Notes: a model not told the origin generated them from the sequence alone. Shown: positions 12,575 to 24,309, numbered from the stretch's first letter. The stretch is 64,000 nt of DNA from Proteles cristata cristata (GCA_017311185.1 JAESUZ010004792.1:310001-374000); one strand, 5' to 3'. Translations and numbers: made by a program.

Positions 12575-13108
12575 TATTGTCCATGTTTTTTAATTTATTT
12601 TTTTCTTTCATAGTTTATTGTCAAGTTGGTTTCCATATAACACCCAGTGCTCATCCCAACAACTGCTCCTCTCCATGCCCATCACCCCCCTTTTCCTCTC
12701 CCCCACCCCCATCAGCCCTCAGTTTGTTCAGTATTCAAGAGTCTCTTATGGTTTGCTTCCCTCCGTCTCCCCAACTATTTTTCCCCTTTCCCCTCTCCCA
12801 TGATCCTCTGTTAAGTTTCTTCTGTTCCACTTATAAGTGAAAACATATGGTATCTGTCCTTCTCTGCCTTATTGTGCTCAGCATAAGACCCTTGAGTCCC
12901 ATCCAAACTACAAATTTGCTAGAAATGGCCAGATTCCATTCTTTCTCATTGCCATGTAGTATTCCATTATAAAAATACACCACAACTTCTTGATCCATTC
13001 ATCAGTTGATGGACATTTAGACCATTTCCATGATTTGGCTATTGTTGAAAGTGCTGCTATGAACATTGGGGAATGTGTGCCCCTATGCATCAGCACTTCT
13101 GTATCCCT
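12575..13108 (-). mobile_element. 5'-truncated carnivore L1 3' end, antisense
   Basis: Minus-strand L1 tail: a T-rich start at 12586-12610, 'gtttattgtcaagttggttt', 'cacccagtgctcatcccaac', 'aagagtctcttatggtttgc', and ORF2 remnant above 12850. The sequence changes abruptly to SINE at about 13108. A diverged target duplication ('tattgtc...gtgtttt' type, 13 of 15 matching) lies at 12575-12589 and 13230-13244, outside both L1 and SINE. Confidence 0.9.
12850..13107 (-). pseudogene. L1 ORF2 C-terminal remnant
   Basis: The minus-strand translation has IAALSTIAKSWKWSKC, STDEWIKKLW and IMEYYMAMRKN, the characteristic L1 ORF2 C-terminus. Reverse transcriptase and endonuclease domains are missing. An open frame at 12908-13177 joins this to SINE sequence by chance. 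Confidence 0.85.
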
Positions 13109-13229
13109 AAAAGACTTTATTTTTAAATAATCTCCATACACAACATGGGACTCAAACTCACAAGACCTTGATCTCAAATCCCAAGATCAAGAGTTGCACC
13201 CTCCACTACCTGAACCAGCCAGGCACCCC
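13109..13229 (-). mobile_element. old carnivore tRNA-Lys SINE, antisense
   Basis: On the minus strand it reads 'aggggtgcctggctggttca', 'gcaactcttgatcttgggat', 'tgagtttgagtcccatgttg', 'ggagattatttaaaaataaa'. This is the short older carnivore SINE type that lacks the long CT-rich linker. It abuts the L1 5' end directly, with no target duplication of its own between them. Confidence 0.85.
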
Positions 13230-13349
13230 TATTGTCTGTGTTTTATAGGTGTAGAGAATGAAGTAAAGAGAGATGGTTAGGAAATATCTAAGTTCACTTA
13301 GTACATGGTAGAGGTAGGATTCAAGCATGATCCCAACTCCAGCTTTATA

Positions 13350-14155
13350 GTTCTTTCTTGAATGCCAGAGAAGCCACTTTTAAAGGTTGTGGTTCTAGAA
13401 GTGTGATTCAATGGGCCATGGAGCTCTGGAAGTAAACCCGGAATATACTGCCTGTAATATCTGTTGTACCATGGTAGTATATACCCAGTCCCCACCATGA
13501 CTAGCTTTTTAAAGCCTGCCTAGATGTCAGGCTTGGAACTTTTGGCAAGGAAATCACCCACATGCCACGACTGAGGAGACTGAAACCATGAATATCAGCA
13601 TCTGCCTTCAGGTCCCTGTGAGAACCAACACAAAGACAGCAGGAAATGAAGGAAATGTGCATATATGTGGTTTTCTGTAGTGTTATTGTTTTGGCTTTTT
13701 TTTTTTTTTGTTAAAGTGTTTCATAAACCCATTTCGTTAGAGATGAGTGAAAAAGATATATCAATAAAATAATAATGGGGTGCTAGTAAATACTTGATTC
13801 ATCTTTCTCACTGTCAGCCTGGACTCATAGTTCCCTTTATTTATGTTCACGTGGGGAATTTTTGCTTCCTGAAAGAAATAACCACCCAATGTGTAAGCGT
13901 GTGTGTGTGTGTGTGTGTGTGTGCATGTGTCTGTGCATGCGTGTGTGTGCACAGAAGAGAGGATAGAGACAGAAAGCTGCCTTTCCGGACATGTGAGTTT
14001 CCTTCTGAGAATATTAGGAAGCCCAAATTTTAGCTGTGGATTCAAGCGTGTTCTCTAATATAACACTAATAGGAATAAACCTAATCTTTTTGTTTGTCTG
14101 TTTCTTAAAAAAAAAAAAATCTGTCTATCATCTGCTTGATTGATTCCAAATTCAG
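13350..14155. other. unassigned sequence with simple repeats
   Basis: No gene. It contains a T18 tract near 13694-13711, the GT repeat at 13899-13952, and an A13 tract near 14107-14119. Confidence 0.5.
13899..13952. repeat. (GT)n microsatellite, degenerate 3' half
   Basis: A perfect GT run to about 13922, then 'gcatgtgtctgtgcatgcgtg' type degeneration that keeps mostly alternating purine and pyrimidine. Confidence 0.9.
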
Positions 14156-14159
14156 CAGT

Positions 14160-14360
14160 TAGGAATAAAGGGGTATGTTAACTCTAATGTCCCAAACTCA
14201 ACACTCATAGAAATTCCCTGAGGTCTATATTATCTTCATTTCACAGATGAGAAAACTGGGACTTACAGCCTCTAAGTAACTTACTTTCACTTGCCTAGTC
14301 AACAGCAGATTGGGCATTAAAACCCAAGTCTGTTCAACTGCAACGCCTGTGCATTCACCC
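14160..14360 (-). repeat. MIR SINE, antisense
   Basis: Clear antisense MIR: 'ttatcttcatttcacagatg', 'agaaaactgggacttaca', 'aagtaacttactttcacttg', 'ttaaaacccaagtctgttca'. Confidence 0.88.
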
Positions 14361-14364
14361 ACTG

Positions 14365-15350
14365 AATTATATTGCTGGCGCTTAACCCTGCGTGATTTCA
14401 CAGAACCAAGGTCTTGTTCTTCCGACTTTGCTGCTGATAGCCCAGGGATGACGGAAGGAACTGAAGCGAGAGCCTCAGCAATCCCAAACCTGGGGCCCTT
14501 AGTCATCTGGCAATAAATAAGGAAACCATAGTCTCCCTCCTTAAATCCGTTCACTTAGAGCATTTTGCATGCCATGAACCTCTCCATGTCTAAAGTAGGC
14601 ATCATGTTATGACCTGCTCAGAATAGGTCATTTCTTTCTCCGGTCTAAATTCTTGCTACGAAATGCCTGGTGCTGCTCTCTGCAAGCCCAGAGGTGTGGC
14701 CAGGGCTCAGTGCTTCTGCACTCTCCTAAGCAACCACGGGCAGTTTAGCACAAACGGCCCTACAATCCAGCATTAATTTCCTGTCTTCCAGTCTGAGGGC
14801 TCCTGATAAGCAGGTGTCTGGCTAAGTAGCCGAAGGAAAGGCAGGTTCGCATCCGAGGGAGCTTGCTACTTTGTTCCTCCCTGCCAGAGTTCTTCCCTCC
14901 AGCTGCTGTTGCCTGGGGCGTAGGACGATGGCTGGAGTCGTTTTCAAACAAGCCCCTCCTTCCTCCACTTCACCCTCAGCCCAGGCCCCAGCTTCCACTG
15001 CTTTCTGCTGGTGCCTCTGCCAGCCTGGCCATGCAGCACTTCAGAGAATCTCAACCATGATTGAAAAATGTCTTTCCACAGCAGGCAGGGAAATGAAATG
15101 TTCCCCTATTTCAATTATTTCCCTTTCTCAAGCAAAGAAATGAAAAACAACTTGGCTCATAAAGACTAAAAAAGAAATCCAGGCTTTTTTGAACTAAACT
15201 GTCTCTCAAAACTTAGAGAAGCTGAAGGTATTTGTGTGAATACTAGTACACAATTAGTTAATCGCTTTTTTTGGAGGAAATAGTCAGGTGGGTATTGTCC
15301 GTGACCTCCCTTTCAGAAACTGTCCCCATCCCTCAACCTAGATAACAATA
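14365..15350. other. unassigned, somewhat GC-richer sequence
   Basis: 14640-15060 is GC-richer than its surroundings, with scattered CpGs but no CpG island. Open frames on both strands over 14760-15143 show no recognisable domain. No splice-bounded exon can be argued by eye. Confidence 0.45.
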
Positions 15351-15600
15351 AAAAAGCAGCACTAAGGGGCGCCTGGGTGGCTTAGTTGGTTAAGCGTTAG
15401 ACTTTCGCTTAGGTCATGATCTCGTGGTTCATGGGTTCGAGCCCCGCGTCGGACTCTGTGCTGACTGCCAGCTCAGAGCCTGGAGCCTATTTCAGAGTCT
15501 GTATCTCCCTCTCTCTCTCTGACCCTCCGCTGCGCATGCTGTCTTCTCTCTCCTAGAAAGAAATAAAAATATTAAAAAAAAAAAAAAAAAGCAGCACTAA
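15351..15600 (+). mobile_element. young feliform tRNA-Lys SINE with target duplication
   Basis: Starts GGGGCGCCTGGGTGGCTTAG at 15366 and ends with a long poly-A. A perfect 15-bp target duplication, 'aaaaagcagcactaa', lies at 15351-15365 and 15586-15600. It carries the CTTAGGTCATGATCTC and CTGACTGCC variants shared with the copies at 10881 and 48695. Confidence 0.97.
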
Positions 15601-16970
15601 AAGGGAGAGGCCAAAACAGGAAGTGAGTTGTGGTAGGCTAGATGTATTTCTTGAGCCTCAGGAGTTGAACTGGGAATGCAGGGTAAAGACAGATATGGCC
15701 TCTGTTTCCAATGAACTTATATTCATCAGACAAAACAGTTTCACCCTCCTACATTTGCATATGAAACCACTTTATATGTTTCATTGTAGCTTTCTATTTA
15801 CTTAACCCTTACAAATAAATTTTAGCTTTTTCCCAGTCCTTCCTTTTCTCTTCTTAGAAATAACATGTTGGGAACTTTGCATAATCTTGGAGGCGTCCAG
15901 GGCAGTGATTTTAAGAATACAAATGTCATCTGATGTTACAGTAGAAAAAAATGTTGAGCAGAAACTGGTCTAACATTCATTCTTCACCTGTACGAAGGGA
16001 GCAAGTGGTTTCAATGAACTAACATATCTTCTGTTGCCTCAGCTAAAATATGAATTACCAGATGGCTTTGGAGGAGCACTTCATTCGGGAAGTCTACTCT
16101 GCTCCCTCCTCCCACTACATGCAAGACAAAATTAGATCCCCTAATGTTTATGCATATCTCTAGAATAACACTTAACAGTTGCTCTGTTGACCAACACTTG
16201 CTTGAGGATCCATGTTTGCATAATGGCACTCTCTGTCCCTTGCATGTAGTAATTGACTGACATGTTTTCAGGAAGGAGGAAGGATGCAGTGCACATAGGG
16301 ATCTGATTTGTTGATATAAATTGTTACCTTAGCTGCATGAAAATAATGAGACCTTTGAGGTTTTTTGTGAGCCACTTTATCTGCTGATGATATGGTGCTG
16401 AGAGTGTCAAGTATTTCAAGAAGGTAAGGAATCCTTATGACTTGGTCACTGCTAATCAGAATGGCTGCTGGTGAGAAAGCAGGAGTTCTCACCCAGAGCA
16501 AGGAGAGTGCAATGGTCAGGTGCTACCCCTCATAAATTCCACTCACTATCTTAAACATCTTGGGCATTGTTCTAACACAGTAGGGAAGATTAGTCTAACT
16601 TGGTATCTAAAGAATTTCTACAGAGGCACTACAGCAATTGTCAGAACAAGAAAATGTCCACTGTGGGCTGATTTATCCTGTAGACTCTGTCCCTTACTGG
16701 AGCTCACTCCCTGCTCTAAAGACACCTTTCAGAAAGATTGCAATGGGGGGGACCTCCATGGAAAAATCAAGTCATCACCCACAGCCGGCATCCTAGGTCT
16801 TCGAGGGACCAGATGATTTTGAACTTAGGTATAGATCAAAGAAGAGTGCTGAATCCCAGTCTTCAAGTGGCTCTACCTGATAGATTCTAAAATGCAAGCT
16901 GGGAGAATAAACCTTCCATGGTTGTGGTTCATTTTGCTGTGGGCAGAGGTTTGGGATTGTGCCATGAATA
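15601..16970. other. unassigned unique sequence
   Basis: No gene or repeat recognised. Confidence 0.5.
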
Positions 16971-16974
16971 CTGC

Positions 16975-17125
16975 CCTGTGACTTAGGAATTCCATTTGAA
17001 TCTCAGCTCAGTTCTAAATACCTGTGTGCTTCGCGAAATCTCACCTGCTTCAAGAGCCACTTATGTTCATCTCTAAATTGAGGAGTTGGGCCTGACACTC
17101 TTGCAGACCCCTCCTACCTTTTAAT
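16975..17125 (+). repeat. probable MIR fragment
   Basis: 'gacttaggaattccatttga', 'atctcagctcag', then 'tgttcatctctaaattgagg' follow the sense MIR order, strongly diverged. Confidence 0.5.
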
Positions 17126-17129
17126 ACCC

Positions 17130-17855
17130 AGGAGTCAAAGTCAAAAGAAACTTCTCACTCCTTTGCCTCTTGCCATTAGTAATCAGCAAAACTCTTACCA
17201 GAGCGAAGAATCACTGGAAATATTAACAGGAGAGGTCAATATATTGAGCTGTGTGGCCTTTTCCTGTTCTGAAAATATTTCATGTCTTTATGTTCTTACA
17301 CTGAGAAAAACCTGGTCTGTGCCAATCTACATCAAGTGGCTAGGGGAGGCAGGGAGGGAGGAGGAACCAAACAAAACCTGTGATTCAGGTCTTTCAAATG
17401 GCAAACTCATTACGCCCCAGCATCCTGACAGGCTTAGAAAGGGCCTGGCCTGTCACAGGCCCTTCGAACTGCCTCAGGCTCAAACACACACAGCTATTGT
17501 CACAGGGATCCCAGAAGGTCTTGGCAGCAGACACTGAAAATGTCAGAAAGCAAAGGGGTTGTATGGGAGATGTCGTTGAGGGCCAGGGGAGCGGTTGTAA
17601 TGTCTGCAGTACAAACAACAAACAGCCAACTAGAAAATGGCCCACACGGTTAGCAAGATGGAGATGGGGTTGGGTGCGGGGAGGAGGAGGAAAAGAGGAA
17701 CAGGAAGAGCAGAACTAGAACAGGTCGAGTGTCACAACTCCTTCGAGGGCCACAGATGCTGGAAATCTGGCCTTGTTCGCTGAACCGTCAGTTCATTTAC
17801 GACCTACTCTGCACGCTAGACACAGACAGATAAATCTGAATTAGGAAAGGTAACA
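17130..17855. other. unassigned unique sequence
   Basis: Nothing recognised. Three overlapping open frames (17163-17718) on both strands are mutual shadows with no domain. A purine-rich segment lies at 17650-17715. Confidence 0.5.
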
Positions 17856-17859
17856 CAAA

Positions 17860-18055
17860 GTCATCGGCTTTAGAATAGACACACCTGGATTCAAATCTTG
17901 GCTTTACTTACGATTTGGGGAAATGAAAAAAATCCCAGAGCTTCAGTTTTATCTCAACCAAGGATAATAACGTGCCCCAGTAAAACAGTTTAAAGATTTA
18001 CGTGAGATATTACAAGTAAAATGCCTGCCACATGGTAGGCACGCACCAAACAAGA
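17860..18055 (+). repeat. MIR SINE
   Basis: 'cacctggattcaaatcttgg', 'ctttacttacgatttgggg', 'gagcttcagttttatctc', 'aaaatgcctgccacatggta' and 'ggcacgcaccaa' give nearly the whole sense MIR order. Confidence 0.85.
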
Positions 18056-18059
18056 GCTA

Positions 18060-18260
18060 GTAGACAAGTTCCTGCTCTGGAAGCTCAGAGTCTCTGGGGA
18101 GGCAGGGGAGAGGCACAGTTACTTGCAATTGCATATGGTTAGAAGATACATAAACAAATGAGTTAGAACACAGGGAGTGGAGGAATTAATTCTGCTTAAA
18201 GTACTGAGAAATAAGTAATCACTGAAACAAGGAGGGAGTTCAGAGGAGGGTCCAGGAAAT
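18060..18260 (-). repeat. L2 LINE 3' region, antisense
   Basis: 'aagttcctgctctggaagct', 'cagagtctctggggaggcag' and 'acataaacaaatgagttaga' resemble the antisense L2 series. Diverged. Confidence 0.55.
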
Positions 18261-18264
18261 GGAA

Positions 18265-19540
18265 GAGTAAGTTTGATGTCAGAAAGGCAAGTCAAGCAAG
18301 ACATGTTTGTCCAACTGAGATATGTATGGCCAAGCAGGGGATGTGTGGAGAGAGCAGACAGGCAGCAAAACAGACCCAGGGTCATGTGCACTGATTTATG
18401 TTGTCTGAGTGCTCTCTCACACAGACAGAAAATGAGGAACCATTGTCATTCTCAACTTTGGAGTGACTTTAGTCAGCTGGTGGTTTGAGGATCTGTCTGA
18501 ATGAACGCTAGGCTAGAGGGAGGCCTTGGGAGACTCGCAGGCATGAGATCTTTGTCATAGGGTGTGTTTTAGTTGCTGTTAGAATGCTTCATTTGGAATA
18601 GCTTTGGAATTAAGGAAGAGACAATGACAGTGACAGCAGAGAGGAAAAGTCATATCAAAGGAACAATCTTCAGCTGCTTAAGGGAGTCCATGAAAGGAGA
18701 GAGTGCTATTTCTGTTTCAGTCAGATCTATTTATAATACCACTTTTCATGAACAAACTTTATTTGCCTAATTAACTTTAACTGATTTATAAACTTTAAGA
18801 AACTTCCATAGAGTTCCTAATGATTTGACTCCTTAAAAAAGGTGTATGAAATTGTACCCCTTCCTAAATCTCTCTTAAGTCCATTGCCATGCCATGTTCT
18901 CACTTCCCATAGGCCCTGCACACTGTGTAAGTGTGCATACAAGGACGTGGACAGCATGCCATACTGTCACATCCTGTATGAGTTGACTGCCACACTGGGG
19001 AGACACAAACACACACCATGGGTATGGCAGTTCAAAAGATCATTGACCACTCAAAATAATAGTATAAATAGCACACAATATATATATTTGCCAAATAAGT
19101 GTATTACAGAACTCTGAGGCAGAGAAAGGATTGAGAGGGGCCAGGAAGAGTAGTCTTCCCTAAGAGGGCCATGAGTGGAACTAAGAAGCAGGTACATTCA
19201 TCTACTTCAAGAGAGGAGCACCTGGTTTCTAAATCCTTTCCCCAAAGGCACTTGCAGAAGCATCATACCTGAAAAAGTACTTAGGAGCAGATACTACATT
19301 CAAGACAACCTCAATTTCATTTGATTTTTCACCGATTAGTTTCCAAATATTAGCTCTTTTGTCCATAAACTGAAGTAACAGTGTGTTGTAAGGCGAGGAT
19401 CTGTGGCTGATTCCTTCCTCATTGTTAATTCATTCTCAGTATGATTCACTTGCCCACCAATAAAATCAGAGCCTGACTGTCCACCCTTGTGCTAACCCCA
19501 AGTGTGTTGAGGAGATAAATGCATTTATAAATGAAATAAA
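18265..19540. other. unassigned unique sequence
   Basis: No gene or confident repeat recognised. Confidence 0.5.
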
Positions 19541-19549
19541 TGTGAAGGA

Positions 19550-19655
19550 CTCTAAACTCCATGAGAAAAGGGAATCATTTAAATTTTATAAGAGCTACAT
19601 AAAACCATGCTTTATAATTCTGGATAAATAATAATTACATGAATGAACTGACCAG
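19550..19655 (+). repeat. L2-like 3' end fragment
   Basis: 'ctctaaactccatgagaaaa', then 'ggataaataataattacatg' and 'aatgaactga' follow the L2 tail layout, with low identity. Confidence 0.45.
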
Positions 19656-19766
19656 TAACTACTTGTTGAATACCTACTCTACTGTAAGTAGCACCATACG
19701 AGAGAAATTTAGAGGATTTGCAAAAAGTAAAATATGTCTCCATAAAAGCTAAAAGGTCAAGGGCAA

Positions 19767-19805
19767 TTATATATAATTATATAATTATATGTAATTATAT
19801 AATAC
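19767..19805. repeat. AT-rich (ATTATAT)n-like tract
   Basis: Almost pure A and T, built of 'aattatat' units, and self-complementary over much of its length. Confidence 0.85.
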
Positions 19806-19807
19806 AT

Positions 19808-19927
19808 ATGAGGCTAACTCAGTGAGTAGAGCATGCAACTCTTGATCTCAGGGTCATGAGTTCAAGCCCCATGTTGGGCACAGAGATGACTTAAGAAAAA
19901 TAAAATTAAATAAAAATTTAAAAAATA
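19808..19927 (+). mobile_element. old carnivore tRNA-Lys SINE
   Basis: 'gctaactcagtgagtagagc', 'atgcaactcttgatctcagg', 'gtcatgagttcaagccccat', 'gttgggcacagagatgactt' and an A-rich tail. It is the short older type without a CT-rich linker, like the copy at 13109, and its head is truncated. Confidence 0.85.
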
Positions 19928-19929
19928 TA

Positions 19930-20105
19930 CAGTGAAATTATTCTAACATATTTTGTTTAACTTAGTATACTAAAAATACTGTCTTTTCAACATGGGTATT
20001 AGCGACACTTCAAGTATTCAAGAGCCACATAAGGCTGGTGACCACCACACTGGACAGAACAGCTATAGCTACTGACTGGTTTCTTCCATCAGAAAGTTGA
20101 ATTAG
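19930..20105. repeat. hAT-type DNA transposon remnant (tentative)
   Basis: 'acacttcaagtattcaagag', 'ccacataaggctggtgacca' and 'cactggacagaacagctata' match the remembered motif of an ancient mammalian hAT MER element (caagtgctcaatagccac, tattggacagc). Subfamily and ends are not resolved. Confidence 0.5.
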
Positions 20106-20139
20106 AAAATACCAACAAGGAAACAAACAAAACTGGGTA

Positions 20140-20470
20140 TAGAATTTCCTGGGGACGAAGTGTACAGATTATGCTATTGCAACACAGGAGAGGAGCTCTC
20201 CACAGACTGACGGAGCCAGGAAAGGCTTTCCAGAGGAAGAAATAGCTGAGATAGACCTTTCCAGGTCAGCAGAAAGTAGCCATGGGGAAAAGGAGATGAA
20301 GGCAGAGGGTCTACATGAGACACAGGTAGGAAATAACCACGCAGAGAACTACCTAGGTGTGCATGGGGTATGGCCAGAGAGAGAAAACTCATAAGAAAAC
20401 CATCAGCTTGCCAAGAGCCTCTTCTGTCAGGCTTTGGAATTCAGATTGTATCCTGCAAAGGTAGAGGGGA
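20140..20470 (-). repeat. L2 LINE, antisense
   Basis: 'ggaaaggctttccagaggaa' followed by 'atagctgagatagacctttc' matches the antisense L2 order. 'gctttggaattcagattgta' and 'tcctgcaaagg' match a more upstream L2 section. Confidence 0.7.
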
Positions 20471-20474
20471 GGTC

Positions 20475-21090
20475 AGGGCTACAGCTGTCTTCTGGCCCCC
20501 ATCATTAGTTTACAGTCCCCTCAAGGACAGGCTTACATATTGTAGTCTTTTTGTCCTGGCTGCCTTCTGGATAAAGGAAGATATATGCTGTTTCCAAATG
20601 GAGTTCCTCTCATGGGTGAGTTTTGGACATTGTATTGGGCATCAGTGATAGAAGCGAAACTTCCTGGACCTCTGTGAGGGACTCTCTATTTAAACTCCGT
20701 TCTTCCAAAGCTAAGTTTGGCAGAGGAAGAAGAGATCTGAGAAGGTACTGGAAATCTCCTGGCCTCACTCCTTGTTCTCTCTGTGTCTCTCTGGACTCTT
20801 GCTTCCTAGAGCCTGGAGAGGTTATGAAGACTTAGAAATAGCCCTTCTGGGAGCTATCACAACCCGAAACACCCTAAGGTCAAGTGGCTGTTAGCAGCTC
20901 CTAGACACTGGGCAATTCCACAGGCTGTCAGGCTTACAGCTCCTCAGTTTCCATTCTACCAAAGTGCTTATTGCTCATTTCCTCTCAAGTCAAGTGCTTT
21001 ACAAGAGAGGGGCCAGACTCGACTGTGGGCTTGGAAGAAACAGGATATAGACTGTCTGGGGTCTAAACCAGGCTATAGCCCATGCATAAG
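20475..21090. other. unassigned unique sequence
   Basis: Nothing recognised. Confidence 0.5.
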
Positions 21091-21094
21091 TTCC

Positions 21095-21290
21095 CCCAAA
21101 TCCACAGCTCTCAATGCAGGCAGCACATCAAAATCATCTGGGCACTTTTAGAACATTGATGTCCAGGCTTTTGCCCAGACCAATTAAATTGGAATCCTGT
21201 GAGAAAGAGCCTGAGAACCACTGTTTTCGTTTGTTTGTTTTTGATTTTCAGATCTCCCAGGTGATTTTCATGAACAGGCAGAGTGGAGAC
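21095..21290 (+). repeat. MER5A-type hAT-Charlie element
   Basis: 'cacatcaaaatcatctgggc', 'acttttagaacattgatgtc', 'caggcttttgcccagacc' and a later 'tctcccaggtgattttcatg' follow MER5A order. A T-rich run (21225-21245) splits the middle. Confidence 0.75.
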
Positions 21291-21639
21291 TCTGCTCTTT
21301 ACTATCAGGCTAGCTTGCGGCAGACCAACTGTGTTTAGGTTTAGGCTGCAGACTCATGGAAGTAGGGACTGTACATTTGCCTGGTCTTTCCTCTTAGTTG
21401 TTTCTCTTAGAAGTTTGAAGGGAGTTATAAAAGGTGAGACATGCACAGCTTTTAGTTTTCCTGAATATAGAGGATTCAACTCGGTATCATCCCACAACTG
21501 GGCCTAACACAGTGCTGGGCCCCTCATGGCTTACTTTGCTTTTGATGAGCCATTAAAAACAGCATTATCACAGACGTGTGGGAAATATATTAAAGGCAGT
21601 GGGAATGAGCCAAAACATCATAGCAGTAACTCGGATAAG

Positions 21640-21878
21640 AAATAACAAGGCCCAAGGGTGCCTGGGCAGCTCAGTCAGTTATGTCCTAAACTCCTGATTT
21701 TGGTTCAGGTCATGATCTCACCATTCATGGGCTCAAGCTCTGTGTTGGGCTTTGTGTCAGGCTTGGTGAGGACAGTGCAGTGCCTCTTGGAATTCTCTCT
21801 CTGCTCCTCCACCCACTCATACTCTCTCTCTCCCTCAAAATGTATACATAAACTTAAAAAAATAAATAACAAGGCCCA
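21640..21878 (+). mobile_element. feliform tRNA-Lys SINE with target duplication
   Basis: Diverged copy: 'gggtgcctgggcagctcagt', 'ggttcaggtcatgatctcac', a CT-rich linker, then an A-rich tail. A perfect 15-bp target duplication, 'aaataacaaggccca', lies at 21640-21654 and 21864-21878. Confidence 0.95.
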
Positions 21879-22119
21879 GATTTATCCTAGATGGTGTTTG
21901 CTTTTGTTGAAATGAGGGTATAATGAATAATGGATTAAGCTGATATTACTTGTTTGTTTGCTTTGGATGATAAACACTGATTTAGGAAACTTTGACACGA
22001 GAGATGAGACAAATATTTATGTTCTAGTTTTCTTCTACTTTATATTTGGATGGCAATTTAATTCCACTTTAATTGGTGATGTTTATTTGCATATCTTTAC
22101 CATGAGTTGAATGTTGGCA

Positions 22120-22250
22120 AGTAGGGTCAGTATTCCTGTTCGTTAGTCACAGGTAAGGAGATGAGCCGATGATAGTCATGCTGAACCGACTTGGCTGAGG
22201 TCACACAGTTAGTTAACATGCAAGCCTAGACAAGGGTTTACATTCTTATT
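22120..22250 (-). repeat. MIR SINE fragment, antisense
   Basis: 'aggtaaggagatgagccg', 'ggctgaggtcacacagtta' and 'gttaacatgcaagcctagac' match the antisense MIR core. Confidence 0.7.
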
Positions 22251-22254
22251 TACT

Positions 22255-23555
22255 CCTCCTTGGACACTACAAATTTCTAAGGTCCACAAAAGCCTGCAAA
22301 GAACTACCTATGAAGAGTGCTGGGTCTTTGCAGATTCTAGGGGATCACCAGTCACTCACTGCCTGTGCTATCCTGACCGGGCCACCAGTCGTGTGGAGAT
22401 GGGCAAGGTACCTGGGAAGAAGAAGTGACCTGAGGCAAACACAGAGCCCTTTTGCCAAAACTCTAGCTTCCAGAGCCTTCCCTTTCTAACTCACTGAGAC
22501 AATTCACTCTCAGCATCTCCATTCATTAGTCCTAGTGATGTCCCCTAGAAAGGGGGCCCTCACACAAAAAGCCCTCAGGAAAACCTGTTGCTTACGGCAT
22601 CCCAAAGTTCCACCTCCTGAGCTATCTGGCATTCACACTGGCATTCAGACATATCTGGGACACTCTGGAGACCCAGATGGTTGAGCATCAAATGAGGGAT
22701 GGTGGGTTACACAGCTGAGTTCAACAAGAGTGGGTGAGTGCTGGATCAGGGTGGCAACCCTCAACAGAAAATGGTACCTGTGATTCGGATAGCCTGATGG
22801 CCTGCACTTGAGTCCTGATTTTGACTTCAGTTTTGGAACTACTAAAAACTAAATGAGCTAGTTCATTCAATCCTGTATGGACCATCCAAAAGGAAGAGGA
22901 TAGCAGCTCAGCAGTTACAGTGGGTGACTGGATGGTGTGTAATTAAAGGGAGGTATTGGCACGTGCAGAGTAGGGCAAGCAGTTGCTATCCACATCAGGC
23001 TGTCAAAGGCAGCTGCCCCCACCAGCACAGACATCCCTGGGTGTGCACCTGCAGCTAGCTGAAGATTGGGGGTACCAGGAAATGTGACCACAACAAACAG
23101 TGGAGAACAGGAAACAACAGAAAACCCCAAGAAACCAAAAAGCTCTCCAGGGATTCATCTGCAACATGCCTTGGGCTCCCAGAACTAGCCAGAAGGGCCT
23201 TTAGAAGAGCTTCCATTCCCACTGGGTGGGTGGGGGCAGAGCTTGGGAAAGACTTGTTCTGACTATTATTGTGACTCCGTTAAACCCTGCACTGGTGAGG
23301 GCAATGGAATGGAGTTTCAATAATAAATAGCAGCTTATGTTTTATCTCTCCTAGGGACACTTGAATTTTAATAAGTCTGAAATCCTCAAACTAGAGGTAT
23401 GTTTTCAGACAGATCAGCCTGAAATGCTCAGGTATTTGGAGCAATGGGGATTTCTGAGCAAGGGCATTTCCTCACATTTTTAAAGTCACATCTCATAAAT
23501 AGTTGCCTACATAGCTTACACAGAACACCAACATTACTCACACCATGTATAGTTC
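22255..23555. other. unassigned unique sequence
   Basis: No gene or repeat recognised in about 1.3 kb. Confidence 0.5.
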
Positions 23556-23559
23556 ACTG

Positions 23560-23800
23560 TGCAAGGCTGTGTAGTCAGACAAAAAGCCAGGTTCAAATTC
23601 TGACTCCGACACTTAGCTGAATCACCATAAGGCAAGTTTTCAGGTGTTTTTTGTTTTGTTTTATTTTGGTTTCTGGGGTTTTTTCTTTTTTGGTAGGTTT
23701 GCTTTGCCTGTTTGTTCTGTCACCCTCTCTGAAGCCATTTCCTCATCTTCAAAATCGTGACCCTATTGGGATTGACGATGCACGCAGAGCTGCTGGCTCA
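23560..23800 (+). repeat. MIR SINE split by a T-rich tract
   Basis: 'gccaggttcaaattctgact', 'ccgacacttagctgaatcac' and 'aaggcaagtttt' are the MIR first half. After a T/G-rich tract at 23646-23700, 'ctgaagccatttcctcatct' and 'tcaaaatcgtga' continue it. Confidence 0.7.
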
Positions 23801-23804
23801 GGCA

Positions 23805-24305
23805 TCTGCAGATGCTTACTAATGTCAGCACAGAAGCTCCTCCTCTGTCCTAGCATGCAAGCATCCACGGTCTTAGTAAGCTCTGTCCCATCCCCACTAC
23901 CCTGTCTATGAGGGTGCTGCTGTGAAGTGTCCCTTATGGGCACAGCCCTATCCTTGCCCAGGGGGAGCTAGTCTCTGCTGTTCTCCTTTAAAGGAATTGC
24001 AGGTCCCACCTGGGGCCTGAGTGGGCTGTGTGCTTCATCACTTCTAACCACCTGTATCCTGAGGTGCCAGCAGATCCAATTCACCAACTTCCTACTGTCT
24101 CTCAGTTCCCTCTTAGTTTTCTGGCAAATAGATCACAGAGGCTTAAAACACTTTGAGAAGGTTTTCCACAATTTTCCTGGGCCCCAGATTTCCTAGCAGC
24201 CACAACATCTGAGCACAGATTGAGCAACATTAATGAAACACTCCATCTCAGCATTTCACTCTCCACTGCTCTTCTGTTCACAAGAATGTTCAGGCAGTTC
24301 TTTTG
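23805..24305. other. unassigned sequence
   Basis: Nothing recognised. Confidence 0.5.
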
Positions 24306-24309
24306 AAGG

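Larger units (their letters stand above)
12540..13345 (-). repeat. MIR SINE, antisense, split by an L1+SINE insertion
   Basis: The left part ends 'gtggtatggatattattgtc'. The right part resumes 'attgtctgtgttttataggt', 'agagaatgaagtaaagag', 'gaggtaggattcaagc', which is the antisense MIR order. About 640 bp of L1 and SINE sits between, so one MIR was interrupted. Confidence 0.75.

Noticed and set aside
14640..15060. Possible CpG island or promoter
   Set aside because: GC is raised but CpGs are sparse, and no promoter arrangement or exon follows.
19808..19880. tRNA-Lys gene
   Set aside because: It has tRNA-like boxes but lacks a full cloverleaf and continues into a SINE body with an A-rich tail.
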